Below, piece after piece: positions 18,398-28,546 of a stretch of DNA of 64,000 bases. The stretch is from positions 46,032-110,031 of the forward strand of contig NZ_ANFM02000017.1 in assembly GCF_000333895.2 (NCBI RefSeq). The letters are read 5' to 3'. The stretch is from Grimontia indica. Lineage in GTDB: Bacteria > Pseudomonadota > Gammaproteobacteria > Enterobacterales > Vibrionaceae. Position 1 is the stretch's first letter, and the number at the start of each line of letters is the position of its first letter. The notes below the pieces were generated by a model, which saw only the letters and a program-made list of their open reading frames with translations, did no database searches and was not told where the DNA came from. The translations under genes and the position numbers were made by a program.

Positions 18398-19288
18398 TTG
18401 CAAACGCCGCTTTCCCAACTGACTTCACCGCCAATCCGCCTTGGTATGACTCAATGGTCACACAATTCATGGCAGCGTGTGTTCTACCCTTCAGGCACAA
18501 AAAGCGGCGAACGACTGGCCCGTTACGCAGAAGTGTTCAATTCAGTGGAAGGAAACACCACTTTTTACGCGAGTCCTTCCCACGCCACGGTAGCGAACTG
18601 GAAAGCGGCCACCAGCGATGCATTCAGCTTTACCTTTAAGTTTCCCCAACCCGTGACGCACCAAATGATGCTGCGCCATTCCGATGAAATGGTCTCAGAA
18701 TTTATTACTCTGATGCAGCCACTCCACGAGCGCATTGGCCTTTGGAAAATTCAGCTTCCTGCAGCATTTGGGCCTGAGAATTTGCCCGACCTCAAACGTT
18801 TTCTGAGCGCAATGCCGAAAGGCTTTAAACTGGGTGTGGAAGTTCGTCATCTCGCGTTTTTTGCCAAAGGTGAAGAAGAACGCGCGTTGAATGCGATGCT
18901 GATGGAGCTTGGCGCCAACCGCATCATCATGGACAGCCGCCCTGTTTTCGCGGTTCCACCGGATACCGACGCCCTCCTTGATGCCCAACAGAAAAAGCCG
19001 AAAGTGCCCGTGCATGCCATTTCGACGGCAGAAACCCCCATGGTGAGGTTTATCGGCGACCCAACGCTGGAGCGAAACGATAAGTTCTTTGCCAACTGGC
19101 TGAAGAAGATCCCAGTCTGGATAAATGAAGGTAAAACGCCTTATCTCTTTATTCACACTGCCAATAACGACGAAGCGCCGCAGTTAGCAGCGCGTTATTA
19201 CGAAAAGCTGTGTGAGCACATTACCTTGCCACCGTTAGCGCCCTTAATGCCGGAGCAACCTAACAGCAGCCAGATGAGTTTGCTTTAG
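18398..19288 (+). CDS. yecE: DUF72 family protein, YecE-like
   Basis: 296 residues of the DUF72 family (TIM-barrel fold): IRLGMTQWSHNSWQ near the N terminus, the Y-A-x-x-FNSVEGNTTFYA motif, and FTFKFPQPVTHQ. Biochemical function is not established. The start is a TTG at 18398 with AAAGGA about 9 bp upstream; the first in-frame ATG (MTQWSHNS) would remove conserved residues. It sits between aspS and, after the inserted export operon, cmoA, as in E. coli. A tandem CCTAGGA repeat lies shortly after the stop. Confidence 0.88.
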   Translation: MQTPLSQLTSPPIRLGMTQWSHNSWQRVFYPSGTKSGERLARYAEVFNSVEGNTTFYASPSHATVANWKAATSDAFSFTFKFPQPVTHQMMLRHSDEMVSEFITLMQPLHERIGLWKIQLPAAFGPENLPDLKRFLSAMPKGFKLGVEVRHLAFFAKGEEERALNAMLMELGANRIIMDSRPVFAVPPDTDALLDAQQKKPKVPVHAISTAETPMVRFIGDPTLERNDKFFANWLKKIPVWINEGKTPYLFIHTANNDEAPQLAARYYEKLCEHITLPPLAPLMPEQPNSSQMSLL

Positions 19289-19350
19289 AGGGGGCCCTGG
19301 GTCCTGCAAAGTTTTTTAAGTCATAGCTGCCACTTCAAGCTTTTGCTTTT

Positions 19351-19403
19351 CCTAGGACCTAGGACCTAGGACCTAGGACCTCTCTTTAGCCCTTCCTAGG
19401 ACC
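19351..19403. repeat. Tandem 7-bp CCTAGGA repeat, four copies plus an outlying copy
   Basis: Four perfect head-to-tail CCTAGGA units occupy 19351-19378, followed by a partial unit and a fifth copy at 19395-19401. Each unit contains the palindrome CCTAGG. The array fills the gap between the convergent yecE and the DUF1302-like gene. GGGTCCT near 19299 can pair with AGGACC in the array, so a hairpin acting as a two-way terminator is possible. Confidence 0.85.
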
Positions 19404-19407
19404 TTCT

Positions 19408-20583
19408 TTAAAAATACCAACTGATTTCCGCTTCCAAAAAATCGTCTTTGCGGAGCGAGTAAACAGGGTCAGATGGGGTATCAGAATCAAACATCCAACC
19501 TGTGACTGTCCAACTCCAGTCGTTGCTGAAACGCCCACTGGATTCGAGCCTAACGGTGACCGAATCAGAGTTATCCAAATCCAGCGTGCCACCAATCAGA
19601 AACTCGGTGCCGTCCAAGTCGTTCAACACCCAGCGAAGTCCGGCAAACACATCATTCTGACCTGCCACTGGCGCTTTTTCACCGCGGTTGTCATAAAGGT
19701 ATTCCACCAAAAAGCCAAGATCGGTCATGCCATCATTGACGCCAACATAGGTGTATTCAAAGCCGCCAGTAAACGCCGTGTGATTGTCTAAGCTGAATCT
19801 TCGAATAGCTTCTGCTTTCCACAGCCAGTCTCCGAAAATCGCCTGCACATCCAGTCCGACCTGACTCATCAAGGCATAATACGGTTGAATAGAATTCGAC
19901 AAACCCTGCACGAAATATGGATCCCGATTAGTGCCATGAAAAGCACTGACACCGAAGTCCCATTGGTCCCACATTAGCGAGTAACGCCCCGCCACATCCG
20001 GATACCATTCTTCATGTCGTGATTCGTATTGCGCTTCTGTATCACCCAACCCCGGGAAAGCCAGTCTGCCATCATTGCTGGCGAAGGTTCGTTCCCGAAA
20101 GTAAGGAAGCAGGTACAAATCGAGCAGGCTGTCATCAAACTCCCAACCTATGCTCACCATGGGTTGGCCGAGTTTTACTTCACCATCAATTGCTTCAACT
20201 GCGTCGGTTTGATTAATCACATCGACTAAATGTTGTGACTCCGTCACGCCCCAGAAGACAATACCGACACCCGCGCGAATTTCGTAATTGCTGTCATAGT
20301 GTCGCCACAAGGCTTCGCGAACATCACCATGAGTGCGCTCGTCGTCCATTGAATCCCAGCGGAAAAATGGCGAAAACACAAAACTCGAGTTGCCCTCTTC
20401 GGTTTCCCAATAAAGCTCTGGCTCTATCGCCACCGAAGTCTGGCTTTTGCTTTGTCCCAACAAGCCGGTTTCTGCAAACTGACGCTGCTGGAATGAGATT
20501 TCACCTTCTGCCTCAAAATGCTCGAAGGCAGAAAGGGGAAGCGCAGTCAGCGCCAGTACTGCCCCCAATACTGCTGATTTCAT
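19408..20583 (-). CDS. DUF1302-like outer-membrane beta-barrel protein
   Basis: 391 residues with a cleavable signal peptide (MKSAVLGAVLALTALPLSA). The mature part is a series of alternating amphipathic strands rich in aromatic residues and ends in W-Y-F, the C-terminal aromatic signature recognised by the Bam machinery. It resembles DUF1302-type barrels that accompany MMPL/RND permeases and LolA-like proteins. It is the last gene of a three-gene operon, starting 8 bp after the stop of the LolA-like gene. It probably forms the outer-membrane end of the export or lipid-transfer route; the substrate is unknown. Confidence 0.72.
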   Translation of the reverse strand: MKSAVLGAVLALTALPLSAFEHFEAEGEISFQQRQFAETGLLGQSKSQTSVAIEPELYWETEEGNSSFVFSPFFRWDSMDDERTHGDVREALWRHYDSNYEIRAGVGIVFWGVTESQHLVDVINQTDAVEAIDGEVKLGQPMVSIGWEFDDSLLDLYLLPYFRERTFASNDGRLAFPGLGDTEAQYESRHEEWYPDVAGRYSLMWDQWDFGVSAFHGTNRDPYFVQGLSNSIQPYYALMSQVGLDVQAIFGDWLWKAEAIRRFSLDNHTAFTGGFEYTYVGVNDGMTDLGFLVEYLYDNRGEKAPVAGQNDVFAGLRWVLNDLDGTEFLIGGTLDLDNSDSVTVRLESSGRFSNDWSWTVTGWMFDSDTPSDPVYSLRKDDFLEAEISWYF

Positions 20584-20591
20584 CCAACCTC

Positions 20592-21386
20592 CTAGCGCGC
20601 ACGTTTCAGGCTGGATTTGGAAAAGTCTTTTTCTTCAAGCCCCGTATTGAATGCCAGTTTGCTGGTGGTCAGTGTCGTCACTTTTCCGGTCTGGTGGTTC
20701 TCCATCACCATTTCAAGCGCACGCCAATACTGGTCCATATACTGCTGGTAATCCGCGAAGCTCAGAGTTTTCAGCAAAGTGTCACGACGGTCGTAAAACT
20801 CTATTTTCAGCGGGCGATAGTGCTCTTTATCCAGCCACACTTTCTGACGGGTATAACCGGAATACTTATCGGTCGGGATTTGCTCCACCACAAAGCTGTC
20901 CAGCCCTTCGACAGACTCGTCACCCAAATAGTTGAAACGGTACTTTTCCAGTTCAAATGAGCTCAGATCTTCATAGGCAAACTCACTGCCCATAAATGGG
21001 CCTGACTTGTTGCGTGATGCAATTCGTTTAGTGCGCTTAAGCGCTGGCAGATACAGCCACTGGTCATCCGGGCCTGTCACATGCGAATAGTTCAGAAATA
21101 CCGTGCCACGCACATCTCGCGGCTCATCAAAAATCGTCAGACCTTTATCGCCGTCATCTGCCACTTCCAATGTATTGATGCGCAGTTTGCGCTCACTGGT
21201 ATCACCATTGGCGTTTTGCAGCACCATGGTCAGGGTGGAAGCACTATCGCCCCACCCTTCATCACGCTTTTTGCGCTCTTGAGCAATTTCCAAACCGCGA
21301 GCTTCATCCGCCATCAGCGGCATTGATACGCTCAACAGGCTTAATGACACCACCACCGCCTGACTTAACTTCTTCATCGTGCTCAT
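20592..21386 (-). CDS. Outer-membrane lipoprotein-sorting (LolA-like) periplasmic protein
   Basis: 264 residues, signal peptide MSTMKKLSQAVVVSLSLLSVSMPLMA. The mature protein matches the LolA-like family annotated as outer membrane lipoprotein-sorting protein: ARGLEIAQERKKRDEGWGDS, then the strand FDEPRDVRGTVFLNYSH, W-x-YLPALKRTKRIASRNKSGPFMGSEFAYEDLS, and YSGYTRQKVWLDKEHYRPLKIEFYDR. The fold is a half barrel that shields lipid chains. It lies between the permease and the barrel gene, so a shuttle role between them is a reasonable inference. This is not the housekeeping LolA, which lacks the RIASRNKSGPFMGS segment. Confidence 0.8.
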   Translation of the reverse strand: MSTMKKLSQAVVVSLSLLSVSMPLMADEARGLEIAQERKKRDEGWGDSASTLTMVLQNANGDTSERKLRINTLEVADDGDKGLTIFDEPRDVRGTVFLNYSHVTGPDDQWLYLPALKRTKRIASRNKSGPFMGSEFAYEDLSSFELEKYRFNYLGDESVEGLDSFVVEQIPTDKYSGYTRQKVWLDKEHYRPLKIEFYDRRDTLLKTLSFADYQQYMDQYWRALEMVMENHQTGKVTTLTTSKLAFNTGLEEKDFSKSSLKRAR

Positions 21387-21426
21387 AGTTCTCTCCTTGA
21401 TTCTTTTTTGTCTTTTGTCTGTTCGT

Positions 21427-23748
21427 CTATTGGGCGGTTTGTGTCATCAGGTTTTCAGATTCACGGGCGTAAGGTTTACGGTCGGCAACCAGCAATACTG
21501 CAGGCAGAAGAATGAAATCGACCACCAGCGCAATGAAGATCACCATGGCACTTAACATGCCCATGTCAGCGTTTAAGCGGAATACGGACGTTGCCAGTAC
21601 ACTGAAGCCTGCCACCAGCACCACTGTGGTGATCCAAAGTGCACGACCAACGGTGCTGAATGCGTAACGGATACCTTCTTCCACATTGCGTCCTTGAAGA
21701 CGCGCATAGCGGTATTTCGATAAGAAGTGAACCGTGTCATCAACCACGATGCCAAGCGTGAGAGTCACGACAATAGAAAGTCCCAGATTGATCTCACCGG
21801 AAATCACTGCCCACAAACCAAAGCCGATAATGGCGGGAGCAAGATTAGGCACCAGACTGATCGCACCCAGTCGCCATGAACGCAGCGCAAATACCAGCAG
21901 ACCAGAAATCAGCGCCAGTGCAATCGGCAAGGTCTTGAGCATGCTTTCCATATTGGTTTCGCCAATGTGGGCAAACATCAGGTTCGGACCGGAAGAGGTC
22001 ATGTCGAATTGCGGCGCGTTAGCGGCAAACCATTTATCCATGCGCTGCTCAAGATCGATGAGCTCAACGCTGCCCAAGTTATCGATGGTAAGCAGCAACT
22101 TCACTGCCGACTTATCAATGTTTATTTCGTTGTTCAGGTCGAGGCCGTAAGGTAGCGACATCTCATACAGCAGCAGATATTGGGCCGCTAGCTCGGGATC
22201 GGTCGGCAATTGATAGTAGGCTTCATCATCGCTATGCATGTTTTTGTTCAAACGCTTGAACGTGTCTGAGATAGACGCAACATGGTCGACTTCCGGCTGA
22301 ATACGCAGCCAATCAGTAAAACCGTTCACGGCTTCTAAGAACTCAGGCTGGGTGATGCCTTGTGGCTGGCCAGACTTAATCGACAAGCTGATGGCCGTCG
22401 TACCACTGATGTTTTCTTCCATAAAGTCAGCTGCCTGACGGAAGGTATTTTCGGGGCCAAAGTACTCCACTGAGTTATCGTTCACTTGGTTCTGAACCAG
22501 CAGCATGCTGCTCAGCACCACCACAACAGCACTGACAGGCAAGATCATTTTGTGGTGGCGAATGACTGAATCAGCAATCCAGTCCATCACCTTATTGCCC
22601 GAGCTTTGCGATTGCTTCACTTTCACTGGCATCAGTTGTAGCAAAGCCGGTAGCAAGGTCACTGAGAGGAAGAACGCAATCATCACACCGACCGCTGCCA
22701 AGTTACCCATGTCACGCAGTACCGGAGAGTTCGAGGCATTCATCATCAGGAAACCAATAGATGTGGTAACCGAGGTAATCAACAGTGCAAGGAAATTCAG
22801 CTTCAAGGCATAGCTGATAGCCTCAGATTTCTCTTTCCCTTCACGAAGCGCATGAACATATGACGTAATCAGGTGAACACAGTCCGCCACCGCCAACGTC
22901 ATGATCAGCGTCGGTACATTCACGGTGCCGTTATTGAGATAGTGCCCCACCCAGCCAAGCAATCCCATTGTGCTGGCGATAGTGAGTACGATGACCACCA
23001 GCGTCGCGAAAACAAACTTCCACGACCGTAGCATGAAACCCAGAAAGACCAGAATTACCAGAAACATCATGGGTACCAGCGTATTGCCGTCATCCATGGC
23101 AGCGAGAGCAAAGGCATTGTTCAGGGCAATGATCCCGCCAAGATGAAACTCTACATCGCTGTGTGACTGGCTAACTCTGTCGAGCAACTGGTCAGTAAAA
23201 ACTGAGATTTCATCAACTTCAACACTCTGGTCACCGTCAGGAAGTTGGAATGTAATCGTCACGACAGCAACACTGCCATCCTGTGACACACTTGAACCTA
23301 CGAGCCGTGGTTCGCTCAATGCCACATCTCGGATATAGGCGAGACGTGAAGCATCCAACTCGATGTAATCCGCAGCCAAATCCTCCACCAACAAGTCATC
23401 TTCTTCTGCGGACGTATGCTGATAGTTGGAAATGGAATCGACGCGGCTTGCATATGGGGTTTGCCAGGCTTCATCGGTCAGTTGCCTCACCAGTGACAGG
23501 TTTTCTTCGGTGAAGACGTCACCATTAGCAGGTGCAACCACGATGGATAGGGTATCGGTTTTGTTGAAGGTGGCCTCCAGCTCTTTAAACGCCTGAAGCT
23601 GAGGGTTTCCTTCATCAAAGAAGATTTGGTAATCGCCGCGGAAATACAGTTTGGAGGCACCAAACGCCGCAAGCAGGGAAATCAAAACACTAAGGATTAA
23701 AAACAACCATGGCCTTAAAGTTGGCCATTGGGAAAGATCTCTGTTCAT
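21427..23748 (-). CDS. RND/MMPL-family transporter permease
   Basis: About 773 residues, roughly the size of HpnN/MMPL-type RND proteins (shorter than AcrB). It has one N-terminal membrane helix, a large periplasmic loop (about 35-225), five more helices (about 230-370), a connecting helix, a second loop, and five C-terminal helices, that is, two copies of the RND repeat with sterol-sensing-domain-like helices. The second half carries LTLGIVVDDTVHFLSKYRYAR. I prefer the ATG at 23748 with GGAG six bases upstream over the adjacent GTG at 23751. The LolA-like and barrel genes follow in the same operon. A lipid or hydrophobic compound is the likely substrate (inference). Confidence 0.85.
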   Translation of the reverse strand: MNRDLSQWPTLRPWLFLILSVLISLLAAFGASKLYFRGDYQIFFDEGNPQLQAFKELEATFNKTDTLSIVVAPANGDVFTEENLSLVRQLTDEAWQTPYASRVDSISNYQHTSAEEDDLLVEDLAADYIELDASRLAYIRDVALSEPRLVGSSVSQDGSVAVVTITFQLPDGDQSVEVDEISVFTDQLLDRVSQSHSDVEFHLGGIIALNNAFALAAMDDGNTLVPMMFLVILVFLGFMLRSWKFVFATLVVIVLTIASTMGLLGWVGHYLNNGTVNVPTLIMTLAVADCVHLITSYVHALREGKEKSEAISYALKLNFLALLITSVTTSIGFLMMNASNSPVLRDMGNLAAVGVMIAFFLSVTLLPALLQLMPVKVKQSQSSGNKVMDWIADSVIRHHKMILPVSAVVVVLSSMLLVQNQVNDNSVEYFGPENTFRQAADFMEENISGTTAISLSIKSGQPQGITQPEFLEAVNGFTDWLRIQPEVDHVASISDTFKRLNKNMHSDDEAYYQLPTDPELAAQYLLLYEMSLPYGLDLNNEINIDKSAVKLLLTIDNLGSVELIDLEQRMDKWFAANAPQFDMTSSGPNLMFAHIGETNMESMLKTLPIALALISGLLVFALRSWRLGAISLVPNLAPAIIGFGLWAVISGEINLGLSIVVTLTLGIVVDDTVHFLSKYRYARLQGRNVEEGIRYAFSTVGRALWITTVVLVAGFSVLATSVFRLNADMGMLSAMVIFIALVVDFILLPAVLLVADRKPYARESENLMTQTAQ

Positions 23749-23763
23749 CACAGGCTCCGTTTG

Positions 23764-23992
23764 TGACGATTCGTCAATAAATCCGCTTTAAAAAGCCAAC
23801 GCAGTGGCTTAGTAAGACTCAACAGATTTCCGAACCAACCTTGACGAAACGTCAAAATTGGAAAAATTAAAAGGCGCTCATGCGCCAAGACAACATTCCA
23901 CACAACAGGAAGTTGACGATCCGTCATAAATGACGTTTCGTCAATATAGATCAACCAGTATCACATTGAAAGCACTTTTTGACGATTCGTCA
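23764..23992. promoter_or_regulatory. Array of five TGACGNNNCGTCA palindromes (putative TetR operators)
   Basis: Five 13-bp copies are present at 23764-23776, 23842-23854, 23914-23926, 23931-23943 and 23980-23992; all keep TGACG and CGTCA with central triplets ATT, AAA, ATC, TTT and ATT. They fill the 247-bp gap between the tetR stop and the permease start; the first overlaps the permease leader and the last touches the tetR stop. Two copies are 17 bp apart centre to centre, a spacing that would put them on nearly the same helix face. The adjacent TetR protein is the obvious candidate binder. Confidence 0.8.
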
Positions 23993-23995
23993 GGA

Positions 23996-24781
23996 TTAGG
24001 CTTTTTGCCCAAGAAGAGCAAGTTCCTCAGAGAAGAGTTCTTTCCTTGCACGGGCCCAGGTTTGCTCATAGTCGAACTCAGTCGACAACGGTTTCCAACC
24101 AAGACCATCCAGCAGGAAGTTAATGTTTTGAAGGACAATATTGTGATTCAGTTGGCGTGACACACAAGTGCTGTGTTCCGCGTTATGAACCAAGGCGTTT
24201 GTACCAAAACCCATCGCCCAGTTAGCAAACACAACGTTGTCTGATGTCACACCAGGGTTCAACACTAGCTCACCCGAGTTAATACCGTTTTGGATGAACG
24301 CATCACCAATAGATACCGCTATTTCTTCCAGCTCATTGAGTTTTTCCAGGCGCTCAGGCGCACTTTTTTCTGTCACAGCAGGCGTGCGGCTGACCATGGC
24401 ACACATGGAAAGAATGGGTTCGAGTTGGGAGAAAACGAAGTAGCCTGCATGCATGGCGATACATTTCTCGCGGCTGGAGCCATCAAATGCCAAAGAACGT
24501 TTAAACATTGGTAGCTCACGACTTAGCGCTTCAATCGCCAGAGCCGCAATCAGGTCTTCTTTGCTGTTAAAGTGATTATAAATTGTTCCCTTGGAGTACG
24601 AGCTAGCTGCAGCCACTTTATCCATAGTCAGTTGAGCAAAGCCTTCACGCATCACAACATCACGCGCGATTTCCAACAGCTCTTTCTCTCTGTCACGCAT
24701 GGCAAGCTGCTTGCGGCTCAAAGACGAAGTATCGACGTTGTAAATCGCGGACATTCTGTTTTCGATGGTTTGCTCTAACAT
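23996..24781 (-). CDS. TetR-family transcriptional regulator of the adjacent export operon
   Basis: 261 residues from the ATG at 24781, which has AGGAAG five bases upstream; an in-frame GTG at 24796 lacks this. The N-terminal helix-turn-helix domain is clear (IARDVVMREGFAQLTMDKVAAASSYSKGTIYNHFNSKEDLIAAL, about residues 36-80). The C-terminal ligand domain is long for TetR and carries cysteines (SMCAMVSRT). It is encoded upstream of the permease operon on the same strand, with the five-palindrome array between them, so it likely represses that operon and perhaps is itself transcribed into the array. Confidence 0.85.
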   Translation of the reverse strand: MLEQTIENRMSAIYNVDTSSLSRKQLAMRDREKELLEIARDVVMREGFAQLTMDKVAAASSYSKGTIYNHFNSKEDLIAALAIEALSRELPMFKRSLAFDGSSREKCIAMHAGYFVFSQLEPILSMCAMVSRTPAVTEKSAPERLEKLNELEEIAVSIGDAFIQNGINSGELVLNPGVTSDNVVFANWAMGFGTNALVHNAEHSTCVSRQLNHNIVLQNINFLLDGLGWKPLSTEFDYEQTWARARKELFSEELALLGQKA

Positions 24782-25034
24782 AATCACTTCCTGCACAAGA
24801 TCAGCTCACTTATAGCATGGAACATGACAAAACGGAAAACGGTCGCTGTATTTAAAAGCTGACAACTTGACGAAATTCAATGACCCGACAATTCACACAT
24901 TGAGCTCAGAATAAGCAGGATAGAGACAAGCGAAGCAAAATTCTCTACAATACGCGCCCTTTGGATGCTGGATGGAAACTGGCGTCAACGAGTGTAGTAA
25001 TACCGAATCTCAGGAATGCAGAGATCGACGGTAA

Positions 25035-25787
<753 letters not shown>

Positions 25788-25873
25788 CTACCAAAGGCCA
25801 ATAGACCCTGGCTAAACAAATTCATCGCGCTGGGTAGTCCCAGCGCAATACGAAAAACCAAAAGACGATACCT

Positions 25874-26845
25874 ATGTTCGATTTTTCTGACTTCTACCAA
25901 CTGATTGCAAAAAACCGTCTGCAGAACTGGCTGAATGTATTGCCAGCGCAATTGACGGAGTGGCAAAACCAGCCACATGGTGATCTGCCAAAATGGATGC
26001 GCGTGCTGAAGAAGATCCCGATGGATGCGCCTTCTACGATTGACCTGAAAGACAGCGTGACCATTGGTACAGAAGACGAACTGCCGGCTGGCCAGCGCGC
26101 GAAGATTGAAAACCTGCTGCGCGCGTTCCACCCATGGCGCAAAGGTCCTTACAATGTTCATGGCATCAATATAGATACTGAGTGGCGCTCGGACTGGAAA
26201 TGGGATCGTGTGCTACCGCATATCTCTCCACTGAAAGGCCGCTATGTGTTGGATGTAGGCTGCGGCAACGGCTACCACATGTGGCGCATGCTGGGTGAAG
26301 GTGCAGAGCTGACAGTAGGTATCGATCCTTCTGAGCTGTTCCTCGTTCAGTTCGAAGCGATTCGCCGAATGATGGGCAACGACCAACGTGCTCACCTACT
26401 TCCGCTGGGTATTGAAAAGCTGCCTGAGTTGAAAGCATTCGATACGGTATTCAGCATGGGTGTACTGTACCATCGTCGTTCACCACTTGATCACTTGATC
26501 CAATTGAAAAACCAATTAGTGAAAAATGGCGAACTCGTATTAGAAACGCTGGTAATTGATGGCGATGAAAACGCGGTGCTGGTGCCATTCAGTCGATACG
26601 CGCAAATGCACAATGTCTACTTCTTCCCTTCCGCGAAAGCACTGAAAGTGTGGTTGGAGAAAGTTGGCTTCGTGGACGTTCGTATTGTTGATGAGTGTGT
26701 AACCACCACTGACGAGCAGCGCACAACCGATTGGATGACACACAATTCGCTACCTGATTATCTTGACCCGAATGATCCAACAAAAACGGTTGAAGGTTAT
26801 CCGGCACCCAAGCGCGCTATTTTGGTTGCACGTAACCCAGATTGA
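25874..26845 (+). CDS. cmoB: tRNA U34 carboxymethyltransferase CmoB
   Basis: 323 residues, full length. Typical segments are [21 protein letters not shown], the SAM-fold motif [17 protein letters not shown] and [17 protein letters not shown]. It transfers the carboxymethyl group of carboxy-SAM to 5-hydroxyuridine at tRNA position 34. It ends 21 bp before a strong terminator hairpin, closing the cmoAB unit. Confidence 0.96.
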   Translation: MFDFSDFYQLIAKNRLQNWLNVLPAQLTEWQNQPHGDLPKWMRVLKKIPMDAPSTIDLKDSVTIGTEDELPAGQRAKIENLLRAFHPWRKGPYNVHGINIDTEWRSDWKWDRVLPHISPLKGRYVLDVGCGNGYHMWRMLGEGAELTVGIDPSELFLVQFEAIRRMMGNDQRAHLLPLGIEKLPELKAFDTVFSMGVLYHRRSPLDHLIQLKNQLVKNGELVLETLVIDGDENAVLVPFSRYAQMHNVYFFPSAKALKVWLEKVGFVDVRIVDECVTTTDEQRTTDWMTHNSLPDYLDPNDPTKTVEGYPAPKRAILVARNPD

Positions 26846-26865
26846 AATAACACCTTTCTGATATA

Positions 26866-26889
26866 AAAAGGCAGCCCCGGCTGCCTTTT
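26866..26889 (+). terminator. Intrinsic terminator after cmoB
   Basis: AAAAGGCAGCC pairs with GGCTGCCTTTT around a two-base loop, followed by TTTTG-rich sequence. It lies 20 bp past the cmoB stop. Confidence 0.9.
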
Positions 26890-27189
26890 GTCGTATATTC
26901 GAATCAAATAGTTAAATTTTCCGACAACTTAGCGTCATTTCGAGCCAATTCCACCCCAAAACTAATAGTGATTTTAATCGCATAAGAGTCAACTTCATTT
27001 CATTCGCATTCAAATAATTTCGAGTCAAACCCCGCTAGAAATCCAACAGAATTTGTAAGTCATTGTTCGGAATATTTTGAAACATTATTTCAATTTAATC
27101 TCATATTCGTTTCGTGAATATTTAATTCGAGACACAAGCAGCATGTATTGGATGTGTCCTGTGAGATACGTACGCAAAAGGAACGAATA
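26890..27189 (+). promoter_or_regulatory. AT-rich porin leader and promoter region
   Basis: About 300 bp without a gene between the cmoB terminator and the porin start. It is AT-rich with several TTGAAA/TTTAAT-like stretches and repeated ATTCGAATC/TTTCGAGTC motifs. An ORF start at 27148 in the porin frame adds 14 residues before the signal peptide and is not credible. Long leaders are usual for porin mRNAs; no specific regulator site is identified. Confidence 0.4.
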
Positions 27190-28173
27190 ATGAAACTAAA
27201 AACTCTTGGCCTTATTATCCCAGCAATTTTGGCTTCTAACGCAGTAGTGGCTGCGGATGTATACAAGAATGATACTTTGACCCTTTCCGTTTCGGGTCAC
27301 GTAAAAGCGAACAGCACTTCATCAAGCGCTAAAACCAATGGTGTTGCCACAGCGGAAAAAGAATTTCACGTGACTTCGAGCGGTGAGGTTGCTTTCAATG
27401 CAGCTTACCAATTGAACGATGACGTAAAACTGACCGGTTCTGCTTATATCAACGGCAGTGACGGGCTGGAAGGTTTTAAACTATCAGGTTCTCACACCAA
27501 ATACGGTGTGCTTTCTCTGGGCGATACCGGCAGCTCTTTCGGTGCACTGGAAAAGGCGAATGGTCTGGAAATCACCAATATCTACGCAGTTAGCCAGGGT
27601 GGCGTTGGCCAGAATGGTATTCGCTACACCAAGTCCGTTGGCGACTTCGACTTCTCAGCAAACTATGAAGCGAAAGAAAGCCAGGTTAATGATGACGGCG
27701 AGAAAGACCCTTCAAACTACGCAGCATCCGTTAACTACGGCGGAAGCAACTTCTCAGTTGCAGCAGTTTATGGCTCTGATGGCGACGATGCACAATCCTA
27801 TGGTGTTGGAGCAGACGTGACGTTTGGATCTCTGAAGGTAGGTGCTGCCTACGTAGACTTCCAGAACGCAGGCTCTTTGACCGTTAATGCCGATGTAGAT
27901 TCGATTGAGCTGGACACACCGAACAGCGGTGAAACATACGCTTTGACCTCAATTTACACCCTCGATGATTTGGCGCTTTTTGCCACCTACCAACATGCAA
28001 AAGGTACGGCAGTGGATAAAGCGTTCGATATCGACACCTATGCGACAGGCCTGACTTACAAGGTAAGCGACAACTTCACAACTTGGGCGAACTATCAGGT
28101 GGGTGAAGGTAAAGACGGTACTGACCGTAAAGAGGGTGACGTCATTCGTTTGGGCGTGAAACTCACGTTCTAA
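27190..28173 (+). CDS. Gram-negative general porin
   Basis: About 327 residues from the ATG at 27190, preceded by AGGAACG. A signal peptide (MKLKTLGLIIPAILASNAVVAA) precedes a beta-barrel body with alternating hydrophobic strands (FHVTSSGEVAFNAAYQLNDDVKLTGSAYI, YGVLSLGDTGSSFGAL) and a C-terminal strand ending in Phe (VIRLGVKLTF). It fits the Gram-negative porin family of Vibrionaceae and forms trimeric diffusion pores. It stands alone, between the cmoB terminator and its own terminator. Confidence 0.88.
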   Translation: MKLKTLGLIIPAILASNAVVAADVYKNDTLTLSVSGHVKANSTSSSAKTNGVATAEKEFHVTSSGEVAFNAAYQLNDDVKLTGSAYINGSDGLEGFKLSGSHTKYGVLSLGDTGSSFGALEKANGLEITNIYAVSQGGVGQNGIRYTKSVGDFDFSANYEAKESQVNDDGEKDPSNYAASVNYGGSNFSVAAVYGSDGDDAQSYGVGADVTFGSLKVGAAYVDFQNAGSLTVNADVDSIELDTPNSGETYALTSIYTLDDLALFATYQHAKGTAVDKAFDIDTYATGLTYKVSDNFTTWANYQVGEGKDGTDRKEGDVIRLGVKLTF

Positions 28174-28254
28174 CGGATAACCCGTGGGGCAGGCCGGTCC
28201 CACATTGCACTGCTAATTTCTTTTTTATTTTTACGACTCCTTTTGTGCTATCAC

Positions 28255-28274
28255 CTTGGTGATAGCACTTTTTT
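28255..28274 (+). terminator. Intrinsic terminator after the porin gene
   Basis: GTGCTATCACC... and GATAGCAC form a near-perfect hairpin followed by six T. It lies about 80 bp past the porin stop and just before the MITE-like element. Confidence 0.85.
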
Positions 28275-28282
28275 ATCTGTTA

Positions 28283-28546
28283 GGGGCTGTTGATCTTTGG
28301 TGATGACTTTTGCAGCAGTTTGTGGGGACTTTATGCAAGGCAGAGGCTTCGACGTGTAGCTGGCCTACATGAGAAGCCGATAACGCAGCAGAAATTCCCC
28401 ACAAACGCTGCCCGAAGGGTTCTGCCCTATACGTTTTATGCTTTGTTGAGGTGTATTTGCTTAGAATGACTAGGCGGCACACACCTCGCCGCGCCTAAAA
28501 CGTTTAGGGCTAGAACAAAATTTAACCACCAAAGGTCAACAGCCCC
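28283..28546. mobile_element. MITE-like element, 264 bp, with terminal inverted repeats
   Basis: The ends are inverted repeats: GGGGCTGTTGATCTTTGGTG at the left and CACCAAAGGTCAACAGCCCC at the right (one mismatch). TA flanks both sides, consistent with a TA target duplication. An internal inverted repeat (GCAGCAGTTTGTGGGGA against TTCCCCACAAACGCTGC) is present. No coding frame of note lies inside, so it would need a transposase in trans. A second, truncated copy in the opposite orientation starts at 63886 and matches the right half with only two differences in 115 bases. Confidence 0.85.

Noticed and set aside
19351..19403. CRISPR-like array
   Set aside because: The 7-bp units have no spacers, so this is a simple tandem repeat.
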